From the NCBI GenBank assembly GCA_029248885.1, contig JAQWIL010000037.1:1-64000 (forward strand): 64,000 nt of DNA. Direction: 5' to 3'. The DNA is from Flavobacteriaceae bacterium. GTDB taxonomy: Bacteria; Bacteroidota; Bacteroidia; Flavobacteriales; Flavobacteriaceae. Position numbers and translations under genes: made by a program. The notes under the pieces are model-generated. The model saw only the letters and a list, made by a program, of their open reading frames with translations. It had not been told where the DNA came from and searched no databases. Shown here piece by piece: positions 54,287-63,561 of this stretch. Positions within the stretch are counted from its first letter, which is position 1; each line of letters starts with the position of its first letter.

Positions 54287-54934
54287 CTAATTGTAATAGG
54301 TGCTGTCCCAAATCGCTCGACTAAAGTTTTTGCCAGCAGCAAAGGCATAATAAATGACGATAGCTGCGATAGACTTAGACATAAACATAAAAATCAATAG
54401 AAAATCAGACCAGTTTGGCTCCGCACGAAAGAGGGTAAGCGGCATGAATGAGGTTAGAACTAAACTCAGGAATAGAATCGAAAGGATGCTGGTAACAATG
54501 TTTTTAAATGGCCACATCAACAATTGTCGAAGGGGATGGAGGTCATTCCCCCATTTGTGAATCAAATAATAATACTGGTTTCCAATCGGAACGAACAATA
54601 AAGGGTCATCCGCGTTTTTGAGTTTGAAAAGTTTAGAGGGCGCAACAATTTTCATGTTTTGTAACTCCGTGTTGTGTACTTGCTCTAGTGATTGTATGCT
54701 TTCAATGGCTTCAACAGGGACATCACCCTTAAAATAATCAAGGTCCAAAAAGCGTAAACGGTAGTCGATACACGTTTTTTTAATCGTATCTCGATGAAAA
54801 ATTCGCTTGGTTTCCAATTTTTCAAAGTCGAATTGATTGTACTTACGAGGCAATGATTTTTCAGGTTCCGAAAATGAAGGGGTCGTGTCTTGAGATTGAA
54901 GGAGGACTTTGTGAAGATCGATAGCAGATAACAT
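54287..54934 (-). CDS. Conserved membrane protein of unknown function
   Basis: A 215-residue protein with a soluble N-terminal half (about 1-140) that ends in HKWGNDLHPLRQLLMWP, then two membrane helices (about 145-165 and 178-200) and a short tail FAAGKNFSRAIWDSTYYN. I recognise the layout as a flavobacterial conserved hypothetical but know no function. It probably is a cytoplasmic domain held at the inner membrane. It is paired with the DUF2007 gene 3 nt downstream. Confidence 0.8.
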   Translation of the reverse strand: MLSAIDLHKVLLQSQDTTPSFSEPEKSLPRKYNQFDFEKLETKRIFHRDTIKKTCIDYRLRFLDLDYFKGDVPVEAIESIQSLEQVHNTELQNMKIVAPSKLFKLKNADDPLLFVPIGNQYYYLIHKWGNDLHPLRQLLMWPFKNIVTSILSILFLSLVLTSFMPLTLFRAEPNWSDFLLIFMFMSKSIAAIVIYYAFAAGKNFSRAIWDSTYYN

Positions 54935-55005
54935 GTTTTTTCTTTTTTAGCAATACCAAAGGTACACAAAAATCAAAAAATAACCCAAAAGAAGAAAACC
55001 AAATG

Positions 55006-57411
55006 CTAACGCAATTCTGCGCCAAAATCCTTTTGAATCCTGTCAAAAATCTTTTTAATCACTTTATCTACTTGTTTGTCTGTTAGTGTTTTATGTTGAT
55101 CATTTAAAGTGAAACTTAAACCATAAGATTTTTTCCCTTCTGGAACCCCTTTACCTTCATATACATCAAAAAGTTGAATTGAAGTCACTAACTTTTTTTC
55201 GGTTTCTTGCGCAGCTTTTCGCAGTGATTCAAAAGAGACATCGTGATTGACAAGAAGGGCAAGGTCACGGTTGACAGAAGGAAATTTAGAAATCGCTTGA
55301 ATATGCTTTGCTGTATTTGTTGTGAGTGCTTTATATGCCTCGAGATCGATTTCCGCAACAAAAACTTCATTCTCGATGTTTAGACCTTCAAACGCTGAGG
55401 TGTCGAGTTTTCCTATCGATCCGAATGTATTTTGTCCACTTTGAAGATTTATTCCCTCACTGAGATGCATTTGATTTTCCAGTGTATTTTCTGTATAAAC
55501 GATTCCTGCTCGTTTACAAATGGCTTCGATGATCCCTTTTAAGTAAAAGAAATCATTGGATTGTCCACTGCTGCGCCATTGATTTGCCTGTTGCATTCCA
55601 GTTAGGCCGATAACCAGATGTTTTCTTTCGATATAATCCGAGCCATCTTTTTGATATACGTTTCCAATTTCAAAAAACCGACAGTTGTTATTTTTCCGAT
55701 TGAGGTTGTACTGTATGGCATCAACCAACCCCCCAAATAAAGATGTGCGCATCGTTGAGAGTTCTTGACTCAATGGATTGACAATCGAAACCGCTTTGTC
55801 ATTTTCATTATCTTGCAATTTGGTCAGGGAGTTATTGTAGATTTCAAAAAAACCAAGATTCGCTAGTTGTTGACTGAGTACCCTTTCCGCAAGGTCGGCT
55901 GGTTTTTCACCAGTTGGCATCGAGGTGATCAAGCGATCTGAAAAATCAATGCGGTTGTATCCATAAACCCGCAAGATTTCTTCAACAACATCTGCTTGTC
56001 GAGTAACATCTACCCGATAACTTGGGATTGAAAGTCCGAGTGTGGTTTCAGAAACATTGTTGATTTTAATATCTAAGGAAGTTAAAATCGACTTAATCTC
56101 TTCTCTAGGAATCTCTTGTCCAATCAACTTGTTGATGTAATCAAATTGAATGGTCAGCTGGTGTTGTTCTACCTTGCCGGGATAATCATCAGAGATTTCA
56201 CTTGTAATTTTACCACCTGCGACTTCCATAATGAGCAATGCAGCACGTTTGAGCGCATAATCACAGAGTTGGATATCAATTCCACGTTCAAAACGAAAAG
56301 AGGCATCTGTGCTCAGTCCGTGACGTTTGGCCGTTTTTCGAATCCGAACAGGGTCAAAATAGGCGCTTTCTAAAAACACTTCTTTTGTTTTTTCTGTAAT
56401 CCCTGAGTCAATTCCACCAAAAACACCTGCGATACATATGGGCTTATCGTCATCACAAATCATTAGATCTTCTTCGTGCAGTTTTCGTTCAATACCATCA
56501 AGAGTTGTAAATGTGGTTCCTTTTGGGAGTGTTTTTACTTTAACGGTATTGGAAGTAATTTCTTCAGCATCAAAGGCATGCAAAGGTTGTCCGATTTCGT
56601 GTAGGACGTAATTTGTCGCATCAACGATATTGTTGATCGGACTGAGCCCAATTGCCTTGAGTTTGTTTTGGATATGGGCTGGCGAAGAACCTACACTGAC
56701 CCCCGAAATTCGGACACCACAGTAGCGAGGTACTGCTTTGGCATCGAGCACATCAACCCGAATGGGTTTTAGAGATTGATGGATGTGAAAATCGTTCACA
56801 CTGGGCGTGATTAGTTTGACCTGTTCACCTTGTTGCAGCCAACCTGCTTTTAAATCCCGAGCAACGCCCATATGACTCATGGCATCTGCACGGTTGGGGG
56901 TTAAGCCAATTTCAAAAACTTGATCACACTCAGGTAAAAACACCTCTTGACAAGCAGTTCCTGGTTTCCATTTGTCGTCTAAAACGATGATGCCATCATG
57001 ACTTTGACCAACGCCAATCTCGTCTTCAGCACAAATCATACCCATGCTCACTTGATCACGGATTTTTGCTTTTTTGATTTTAAATGGCTCCCCAGCAATG
57101 GGGTAAATGGTACTCCCCACTGTAGCGACAACAACTTTTTGCCCTTTGTCAACATTTGGTGCTCCACATACGATTGTCAATGGCTCATCTTGGCCTACAT
57201 CAACACTCGTGACTTTGAGTTTGTCTGCATTGGGATGTTTTTCGCAAGTGAGTACCTTACCAACCACCATACCGTCTAACATTCCTGGAATCGATTCGTA
57301 AGTGTGAATCCCTTCAACCTCCAAACCCAAATCTGTAAGAAGGTCACTTATTTGCGCTGCACTCCAATCTGTATGGACAAATTGCCGTAGCCATTTTAAT
57401 GATATTTTCAT
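55006..57411 (-). CDS. pheT: Phenylalanyl-tRNA synthetase, beta subunit
   Basis: The larger subunit of the heterotetrameric synthetase that charges tRNA-Phe, with editing activity. The 801-residue protein shows the N-terminal MKISLKWLRQFVHTDWSAAQISDLL, the tRNA-binding EMAP-like domain (about 40-150, DVGQDEPLTIVCGAPNV), the B3/4 editing domain (DATNYVLHEIGQPLHAFDA), B5 and the catalytic-like core, and the C-terminal ferredoxin-like anticodon-binding domain ending DRIQKDFGAELR. The alpha-subunit gene pheS is not adjacent, as is usual in Bacteroidota. A -7 candidate TATCTTTA (7/8) lies 18 nt upstream. Confidence 0.97.
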   Translation of the reverse strand: MKISLKWLRQFVHTDWSAAQISDLLTDLGLEVEGIHTYESIPGMLDGMVVGKVLTCEKHPNADKLKVTSVDVGQDEPLTIVCGAPNVDKGQKVVVATVGSTIYPIAGEPFKIKKAKIRDQVSMGMICAEDEIGVGQSHDGIIVLDDKWKPGTACQEVFLPECDQVFEIGLTPNRADAMSHMGVARDLKAGWLQQGEQVKLITPSVNDFHIHQSLKPIRVDVLDAKAVPRYCGVRISGVSVGSSPAHIQNKLKAIGLSPINNIVDATNYVLHEIGQPLHAFDAEEITSNTVKVKTLPKGTTFTTLDGIERKLHEEDLMICDDDKPICIAGVFGGIDSGITEKTKEVFLESAYFDPVRIRKTAKRHGLSTDASFRFERGIDIQLCDYALKRAALLIMEVAGGKITSEISDDYPGKVEQHQLTIQFDYINKLIGQEIPREEIKSILTSLDIKINNVSETTLGLSIPSYRVDVTRQADVVEEILRVYGYNRIDFSDRLITSMPTGEKPADLAERVLSQQLANLGFFEIYNNSLTKLQDNENDKAVSIVNPLSQELSTMRTSLFGGLVDAIQYNLNRKNNNCRFFEIGNVYQKDGSDYIERKHLVIGLTGMQQANQWRSSGQSNDFFYLKGIIEAICKRAGIVYTENTLENQMHLSEGINLQSGQNTFGSIGKLDTSAFEGLNIENEVFVAEIDLEAYKALTTNTAKHIQAISKFPSVNRDLALLVNHDVSFESLRKAAQETEKKLVTSIQLFDVYEGKGVPEGKKSYGLSFTLNDQHKTLTDKQVDKVIKKIFDRIQKDFGAELR

Positions 57412-57465
57412 TGATTAATGATCATGTGGTAAAGATACAACGAAGATTTTTTCTATTGACGCTTT

Positions 57466-59571
57466 TTATGAGATGTACTTCCAAATTCCCTTACCAGATT
57501 GTAGCATTCGTAAGGTATCGGCAATTGGTTTATTTTTCGCTTTTGCCAAAGTTGGATCGTCCGACAACAAATCAATGGCTACATTCCGAACTTGATGAAG
57601 GACTATTGCATCACGACTTAGATTGGCGATACGCATCTGTAGGATTCCACTTTGTTGGGTTCCCATAAGATCTCCAGGGCCTCTGAGTTTTAAATCTACT
57701 TCTGCAAGCTCAAAACCATCTTGCGTTCGAACCATGGCCTGTATTCGTGTTTTGGCCTCGTTGGACAATTTATTTCCTGTCATCAAAATGCAGTAGCTTT
57801 TGTCTGCCCCACGTCCAATTCGACCCCGTAGCTGATGGAGCTGAGACAGCCCAAATCGCTCGGCACTTTCAATGACCATCACACTTGCGTTGGGAATATT
57901 TACACCCACTTCAATGACTGTGGTCGCCACCATGATTTGTGTTTTTCCGCTTGAAAAACGTTCCATCTCAAATGCTTTGTCCTCGGATTTCATTCGCCCA
58001 TGAACAATACTGACTTGATAATCCGCTTGTGGAAAATCACGTGATATGCTCTCATACCCATCCATTAAATCCTTATAATCCATAGATGAAGATTCCTCAA
58101 TCAATGGATAAACAATATAGACTTGTCGTCCTTTTGCAATCTCACTTTTCATAAACTGATTGACTGCTAATCGGTTTCGGTCGGTACGATGAGCAGTTGT
58201 AATCGGTTTTCTGCCAGGCGGTAATTCGTCGATAATTGAGTTTTCCAAATCGCCATATAATGTCATAGCCAAGGTGCGGGGGATGGGTGTGGCCGTCATT
58301 ACCAATATATGGGGTGGAATTTGATTTTTCTTCCATAGCTTGGCTCTTTGTGCGACACCAAATCGGTGTTGCTCATCAATGATTACGAATCCTAAATTTT
58401 GGAAATGAACATTGGGCTCGAGTATTGCATGCGTGCCGACAAGAAGTTGTAATTCACCAGATTGAAGTTGGCTGTGAATTTCCTTTCTTTCTGCATTTTT
58501 GGTAGCGCCAGTTAGGAGCTTGATGGTCAAGCCCAAGGGTTCAGCAAGTTGAGATAGAGTCTGGTAGTGTTGCTGTGCCAAGATCTCAGTAGGAGCGACT
58601 ATGGTCGCTTGCATTTGATTGTCTAAGGCAATCAACGCACTTAAAAACGCAACGATCGTTTTTCCAGATCCGACATCTCCCTGTAAGAGTCGATTCATTT
58701 GCGCACCACTACCAAAATCAGAACGAATCTCTTTGATCACTCTTTTTTGGGCATCTGTCAACGAAAAAGGCAAATGATTGTTATAAAAGCTATTAAAAAA
58801 ATCACCAACCTTCTCAAATAAATGCCCCTTAAACTGTTTTCGATGTTCCAATTTTTTCTGCAAGAGTTGAAGTTGGATAAAAAATAATTCCTCAAATCGC
58901 AGACGTTTTTGGGCTTTTTCGAGCTGACCTAAATCTTTTGGAAAATGAATGGCAGCTAGTGCTTCTGTTGCTCCGATTAACCCATGATCATTTCGAATAT
59001 TGTCAGACAGAGTTTCCCGTACTCCTAAACGCAACTCGTCAAAAAGGTGTTGCATAATTTGACGCATCGTTCGGTTGGTAATACTTCGATTAATGAGTTT
59101 TTCGGTAGATGGATATACAGGCTGAAACACGGCAGACTTTTTTGTCGCATCTGGTGTTTCTTCCTCAAGTTCGGGGTGAGCAATAGAGCAGCGGGAGCCA
59201 TACCACAACAGTCGGCCAAAGGCAATGTAGCGAACATTTGTTTGAAGCTGCTTTTGAATCCACTGATATCCGCGAAACCAAACGAGTTCAATTTCGCCAG
59301 TTGAATCTTGAAAGCTAGCAACGAGACGCTTCCCTTTGGCTTGATTGATCAGGCGGATATCGGTAATTTTTCCAATAATCTGCACGTCAGCTTGCACTTT
59401 TGGAAGCTCGGCGATGTTGTAAAATCGAGTGCGATCTACATATCGGTTTGGGAAGTGATACAGTAAGTCTTTACAGCTGTCAATGCCCAATTCGTTGCGA
59501 AGTAAAGTGCCGCGATTTGGGCCGACTCCTTTTAGGTACTCAATAGGTTTTTCTAACAACGCTGCTGCCAT
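57466..59571 (-). CDS. recG: ATP-dependent DNA helicase RecG
   Basis: Branch-migrating helicase for stalled replication forks and Holliday junctions. The 701-residue protein has the N-terminal wedge/OB domain (about 1-230, with VQADVQIIGKITDIRLI), motif I LLQGDVGSGKT, the DEQH box in FVIIDEQHRFGVAQR, motif III TATPIPRTLAM, and the C-terminal RecG-specific GRIGRGADKSYCIL and LRGPGDLMGTQQSG. Full length. It is transcribed away from the helicase gene at 59672; the 100-nt gap shows no consensus -7 box on its strand. Confidence 0.97.
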   Translation of the reverse strand: MAAALLEKPIEYLKGVGPNRGTLLRNELGIDSCKDLLYHFPNRYVDRTRFYNIAELPKVQADVQIIGKITDIRLINQAKGKRLVASFQDSTGEIELVWFRGYQWIQKQLQTNVRYIAFGRLLWYGSRCSIAHPELEEETPDATKKSAVFQPVYPSTEKLINRSITNRTMRQIMQHLFDELRLGVRETLSDNIRNDHGLIGATEALAAIHFPKDLGQLEKAQKRLRFEELFFIQLQLLQKKLEHRKQFKGHLFEKVGDFFNSFYNNHLPFSLTDAQKRVIKEIRSDFGSGAQMNRLLQGDVGSGKTIVAFLSALIALDNQMQATIVAPTEILAQQHYQTLSQLAEPLGLTIKLLTGATKNAERKEIHSQLQSGELQLLVGTHAILEPNVHFQNLGFVIIDEQHRFGVAQRAKLWKKNQIPPHILVMTATPIPRTLAMTLYGDLENSIIDELPPGRKPITTAHRTDRNRLAVNQFMKSEIAKGRQVYIVYPLIEESSSMDYKDLMDGYESISRDFPQADYQVSIVHGRMKSEDKAFEMERFSSGKTQIMVATTVIEVGVNIPNASVMVIESAERFGLSQLHQLRGRIGRGADKSYCILMTGNKLSNEAKTRIQAMVRTQDGFELAEVDLKLRGPGDLMGTQQSGILQMRIANLSRDAIVLHQVRNVAIDLLSDDPTLAKAKNKPIADTLRMLQSGKGIWKYIS

Positions 59572-59671
59572 ATAACGAAGATAAATTTTTTCAAGAGAAT
59601 TGTTGATAAAGTCTCCTTTTGTTATGGGTTAGCGACTGGATTTTTTCTTTTTTACACGTACTTTAGTAGCT

Positions 59672-61960
59672 GTGGAAGATTACCTATCACAACTCAACGA
59701 AGCGCAACAAGAGCCCACAACCCATGTGGACGGACCGCTTATGGTCATTGCAGGTGCTGGATCTGGAAAAACAAGAGTGCTGACCTATCGGATTGCGTAT
59801 TTAATGCAACAAGGGATAGATGCGTTTTCGATACTAGCACTGACCTTTACCAACAAAGCAGCTCGAGAAATGAAAACACGAATTGCTGAAATTGTTGGCG
59901 AGAGTGAATCCAAAAATCTGTGGATGGGAACATTTCACTCTGTTTTTGCTCGAATCTTACGCGCAGAAGCAGATCGATTGGGCTATCCTTCTAGCTTTAC
60001 GATTTACGACACCCAGGACTCGGAACGCCTTGTCAAGTCGATTATCAAGGAGATGAATCTGGATACAGACATCTACAAGCCAAAGCAAATCCGAAATCGG
60101 ATTTCGTCCTTTAAAAATAGTTTGATTACAGTTCATGCCTATCACAACAATCCCGAATTGGTTGAATCAGACAGAGAGGCTAGACGCTCGGCCATGGGAA
60201 ATATCTATAAAAACTACGTCGAACGTTGCTTTAAAGCAGGTGCGATGGATTTTGATGATTTATTGCTCAAAACCAATGAACTTCTCAATCGCTTTCCTGA
60301 TGTATTGGCAAAATATCAGGATCGATTTCGGTATATTTTGGTCGATGAGTACCAAGACACCAACCACTCCCAATATTTGATCGTACGTGCTTTGGCAGAT
60401 AAATTTCAAAACTTATGTGTGGTGGGTGATGATGCGCAGAGTATCTATGCGTTTCGTGGAGCCAACATTGAAAACATATTGAATTTTCACAAGGATTACC
60501 CCGATGCAAAAACCTATCGACTTGAGCAAAACTATCGCTCAACAGAGTATATCGTCGAAGCGGCTAACAGCGTGATCAATCACAACCAAAACAAGCTCGA
60601 TAAAACCGTATGGACTGCCAACGAAAAAGGTGAAAAGATTGTGATTCATCGCAGTCCATCAGATGGAGATGAGGGTAGATATGTGGCACAATCCATTTTT
60701 GAGCAAGCAATGAATTTGCAACTGCCTTATACTTCTTTTGCCATTTTATACCGTACCAATGCCCAATCTAGAGCGATGGAAGATGCACTTCGAAAACGTA
60801 ATATTCCTTATCGGGTGTATGGTGGCCTTTCGTTCTATCAGCGTAAAGAAATCAAAGATATGCTTGCATACCTTCGATTAATTGTGAATCCAAAGGATGA
60901 AGAAAGTTTACGACGAGTAATCAATTACCCTGCTCGAGGAATAGGGGAGACCACAATGAACAAATTGGTGGTTGCAGCGCAAGAGCACAATCTTTCTCTG
61001 TTTGAAGTCGTTGATCAAGCCAACCATTTGCCACTGCAAATCAATGCTGGTGCAAAAACAAAGCTAGTCAACTTTGCGACCTTGATCAAAAGTTTTCAGG
61101 TGGCAAATGACAACCAAGATGCCTTTGTAATGGCTGATATGGTTGCCAAAAAAACAGGTTTGGTACAAGAACTAAAAAAAGAAGGAACGCCTGAAGCTGT
61201 CAATCGAGTCGAAAATATTGAGGAATTACTAAACGGGATTCGTGATTTTGTAGAAGGTCAGCGCGAAATTGTAGATGCCAAGGGGTCATTGGTTGAATTC
61301 CTTGAAGATGTTGCATTGGCAACAGATTTTGACACTGAGACTACCGATGAAAATGCGGTATCTTTAATGACTGTTCATTTGGCGAAAGGATTGGAGTTTT
61401 CGCATGTCTTTATTGTCGGCATGGAAGACGATTTGTTCCCTTCGGCGATGAATATGAATTCTCGTGCCGAATTGGAAGAGGAGCGTCGACTGTTTTATGT
61501 GGCACTTACGCGTGCTGAAAAACAAGCAACCCTAACTTACACTCAATGTCGATATCGCTGGGGGAAGCTCAATGATGCTGAACCGAGTCGATTTTTGACT
61601 GAGATTGACCCATCCTATGTGGATAATCGCGTTGTGGAGTCAAACTATGAATTCAAACCCTTGGTTGATCCTTCCATTTTTGGGGATAATCAGCCAAAAG
61701 TTCGCTTTAAAAAGCCACCTACAAAATCATCACCTAAACGTGTACCCAAAAACCTAAAGCCAGTTTCCACTTCATCTCATTCCTCTCCTGTCGAACTTGG
61801 GGGCTTGGAAGTAGGAGCAAGGGTGAGTCACAATCGTTTTGGTGCAGGTACAATTGTCTCCTTGGAGGGAAATGGGGGAGATGCAAAAGCGCTGATTGAT
61901 TTTGATGCTAACGGTCGAAAAAACTTACTTTTGCGATTTGCAAAACTTGATATACTTTAG
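59672..61960 (+). CDS. UvrD/PcrA-family DNA helicase
   Basis: A 762-residue superfamily 1 3'-5' helicase for excision repair and removal of RecA or R-loops. Q motif LNEAQQEP, Walker A AGAGSGKT (27-34), TFTNKAAREMK, Walker B ILVDEYQDTNHSQY, GDDAQSIYAFRGA, and motif VI LFYVALTRAE are complete. The C-terminal VGARVSHNRFGAGTIVSLEGNG is the PcrA-type Tudor-like tail that contacts RNA polymerase. The start is GTG at 59672; a 7/8 -7 match (TACTTTAG, 59659-59666) ends 5 nt before it. The YciO/Sua5 gene begins 2 nt after the stop. Confidence 0.95.
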   Translation: MEDYLSQLNEAQQEPTTHVDGPLMVIAGAGSGKTRVLTYRIAYLMQQGIDAFSILALTFTNKAAREMKTRIAEIVGESESKNLWMGTFHSVFARILRAEADRLGYPSSFTIYDTQDSERLVKSIIKEMNLDTDIYKPKQIRNRISSFKNSLITVHAYHNNPELVESDREARRSAMGNIYKNYVERCFKAGAMDFDDLLLKTNELLNRFPDVLAKYQDRFRYILVDEYQDTNHSQYLIVRALADKFQNLCVVGDDAQSIYAFRGANIENILNFHKDYPDAKTYRLEQNYRSTEYIVEAANSVINHNQNKLDKTVWTANEKGEKIVIHRSPSDGDEGRYVAQSIFEQAMNLQLPYTSFAILYRTNAQSRAMEDALRKRNIPYRVYGGLSFYQRKEIKDMLAYLRLIVNPKDEESLRRVINYPARGIGETTMNKLVVAAQEHNLSLFEVVDQANHLPLQINAGAKTKLVNFATLIKSFQVANDNQDAFVMADMVAKKTGLVQELKKEGTPEAVNRVENIEELLNGIRDFVEGQREIVDAKGSLVEFLEDVALATDFDTETTDENAVSLMTVHLAKGLEFSHVFIVGMEDDLFPSAMNMNSRAELEEERRLFYVALTRAEKQATLTYTQCRYRWGKLNDAEPSRFLTEIDPSYVDNRVVESNYEFKPLVDPSIFGDNQPKVRFKKPPTKSSPKRVPKNLKPVSTSSHSSPVELGGLEVGARVSHNRFGAGTIVSLEGNGGDAKALIDFDANGRKNLLLRFAKLDIL

Positions 61961-61962
61961 GG

Positions 61963-62565
61963 ATGCGATTGTCTTTTTTTGGACATAATGAAAGAGTGAT
62001 TCAAAAGGCGGTTGATATTCTCAATTCGGGAGGTCTTATTATCTACCCTACCGACACGGTATATGCCCTGGGCTGTGCAAGTCACAATGTTAAAGCCCTT
62101 GAGAAGTTGGCGAAAATTAAGCATGCAAAAACGACAAAACCACCTGTGAGTTTAGTTTGTGCATCCATATCCCAAGCAACTGACTACACTGGTCAAATGG
62201 ACAATACGAGCTTTCGATTGCTTAAAACGTATTTCCCAGGCCCTTATACCTTTGTTTTACCTGTTATGCAGAAACTCCCAAAGGCCTTGGGAAAACGAGA
62301 TTCTATCGGGATTCGTGTGCCCAAACACGAAGGGATTTGTGCTTTAATCGAAGCTTTGGGGCAGCCCTTGGCATCTGCATCACTCCATCACGAAGATGAA
62401 TTGCGAGATTATACCACGGATCCAGATGAGATTGAACAAGAATGGGGTTCTGTTGTCGATTTGTTCATCGATAGTGGTTTTGGTGGAAACCAGCCATCAA
62501 CAGTGGTGGATTTGTGTGTATCACCTCCCAAAATCATTCGTCAGGGGCTAGGGGAGTTTTTATAG
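61963..62565 (+). CDS. YciO/YrdC/Sua5-family protein, probable threonylcarbamoyl-AMP synthase
   Basis: A 200-residue YrdC-fold protein. IIYPTDTVYALGCA, KHAKTTKPPVSLVC, YFPGPYTFVLP, and SIGIRVPKHEGICAL are typical. TsaC/Sua5 enzymes make threonylcarbamoyl-AMP for tRNA t6A37; the shorter YciO branch is related but of less certain function. The KxR and SxN motifs that define active TsaC are not clearly readable, so I place it between YciO and TsaC. It follows the helicase gene by 2 nt and ends at a bidirectional terminator. Confidence 0.88.
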   Translation: MRLSFFGHNERVIQKAVDILNSGGLIIYPTDTVYALGCASHNVKALEKLAKIKHAKTTKPPVSLVCASISQATDYTGQMDNTSFRLLKTYFPGPYTFVLPVMQKLPKALGKRDSIGIRVPKHEGICALIEALGQPLASASLHHEDELRDYTTDPDEIEQEWGSVVDLFIDSGFGGNQPSTVVDLCVSPPKIIRQGLGEFL

Positions 62566-62572
62566 AACAAAA

Positions 62573-62598
62573 AAAACGCAACCCAAAGGTTGCGTTTT
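62573..62598. terminator. Bidirectional terminator between the YciO-like gene and ompA
   Basis: AAAACGCAACC (62573-62583), loop CAAA, GGTTGCGTTTT (62588-62598): an 11-bp perfect stem whose outer A/T pairs supply a U-run in either direction. It lies 7 nt after the YciO-like stop and 25 nt after the convergent ompA stop. Confidence 0.88.
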
Positions 62599-62623
62599 AT
62601 AAAGATTCTTTTTGTGGTAGCTA

Positions 62624-63481
62624 CTACTCTGTAGTTGCAGCCATTGCTTCATCAAGAAGACTGTAGAACTGATCCAATTTTGGAAGTAATACAATACGAA
62701 TACGTCTGTTGTTTGCACGTCCAGAAGCAGTTTCGTTTTCATCTACAGGAATGTATGAACTACGCCCTGCAGCGATCATGCGCTCAGGAGCAACGCCAAA
62801 TTCTTTTTGAAGAACGCGAACGATTGAAGTAGCGCGATTCACGCTCAAGTCCCAGTTGTCCTCAAATAGCTCATTGCTGATTGGACGATCGTCTGTGTGT
62901 CCTTCAACCATAAACTCAAATTCTGGCTTATCGTTAATAATTTTAGCAACTTTCCCAAGGACTTCTTTCGCACGAGCAGTGATTTTGTTGCTCCCCGAGT
63001 TAAAGACCATTTTATCAGAGATTGAAATGAATACAACGCCTTTTTCAACATTGATTTCAATATCACTGTCATTGATATCGACAAGCGAATTTTTCAATGC
63101 AGTTACGAGTGCAAGAGTTACAGAGTCTCTACGGGTTACCGCATCTTGCATTCTGCGAATGGTTAAATCCTTTTCTTTCAGCGACTCTAGCGAACGCTCA
63201 AGGTTGTCAGCACCTTTCTTGGTCAAGGTTGTCAGGTTACCCATATTGTTGATGAGATCTTGGTTGTTCTCAATAAGAAACTGATTCTGCTTACGAAGCT
63301 CAGCAATAGAAGCATCTGTTGCTGCTTTTTCGTCCAAACAAGCATTGAGTTTAACAGTTGCAGAATTCAATAATTCTTGGGTTTCTTTTTGTTGAGTTTC
63401 AAGAGCAGCATATTTCTTTTGGGGTACACACGAAGTGAACAATATTGGGAATGCTACAAGTAAAACGATTATTTTTTTCAT
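62624..63481 (-). CDS. OmpA-family lipoprotein
   Basis: A 285-residue envelope protein. The signal peptide ends LFTSC (Cys18, lipidated). Residues about 22-120 form a coiled coil, followed by a C-terminal OmpA peptidoglycan-binding domain with VEGHTDDRPI, the NWDLSVNRATSIVRVL helix and the arginine-rich ASGRANNRRIRIVLLP. It probably ties the outer membrane to peptidoglycan; similarity to MotB-type domains is general only. I chose the ATG at 63481, which opens the signal peptide MKKIIVLLVAF. A consensus -7 box lies 21 nt upstream and a strong terminator downstream, so it is monocistronic. Confidence 0.93.
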   Translation of the reverse strand: MKKIIVLLVAFPILFTSCVPQKKYAALETQQKETQELLNSATVKLNACLDEKAATDASIAELRKQNQFLIENNQDLINNMGNLTTLTKKGADNLERSLESLKEKDLTIRRMQDAVTRRDSVTLALVTALKNSLVDINDSDIEINVEKGVVFISISDKMVFNSGSNKITARAKEVLGKVAKIINDKPEFEFMVEGHTDDRPISNELFEDNWDLSVNRATSIVRVLQKEFGVAPERMIAAGRSSYIPVDENETASGRANNRRIRIVLLPKLDQFYSLLDEAMAATTE

Positions 63482-63502
63482 TACTATGATTTTAATTTTG
63501 TT

Positions 63503-63510
63503 CAAAGTTA
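63503..63510 (-). promoter_or_regulatory. -7 promoter element of ompA
   Basis: TAACTTTG on the minus strand, exact TAnnTTTG, ends 21 nt before the ATG at 63481. No TTG at the usual upstream distance. Confidence 0.6.
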
Positions 63511-63561
63511 TTAAAAATAAGATTAATCTTTCTTTATTGTAACGCTTTTTTACAGAGAAAA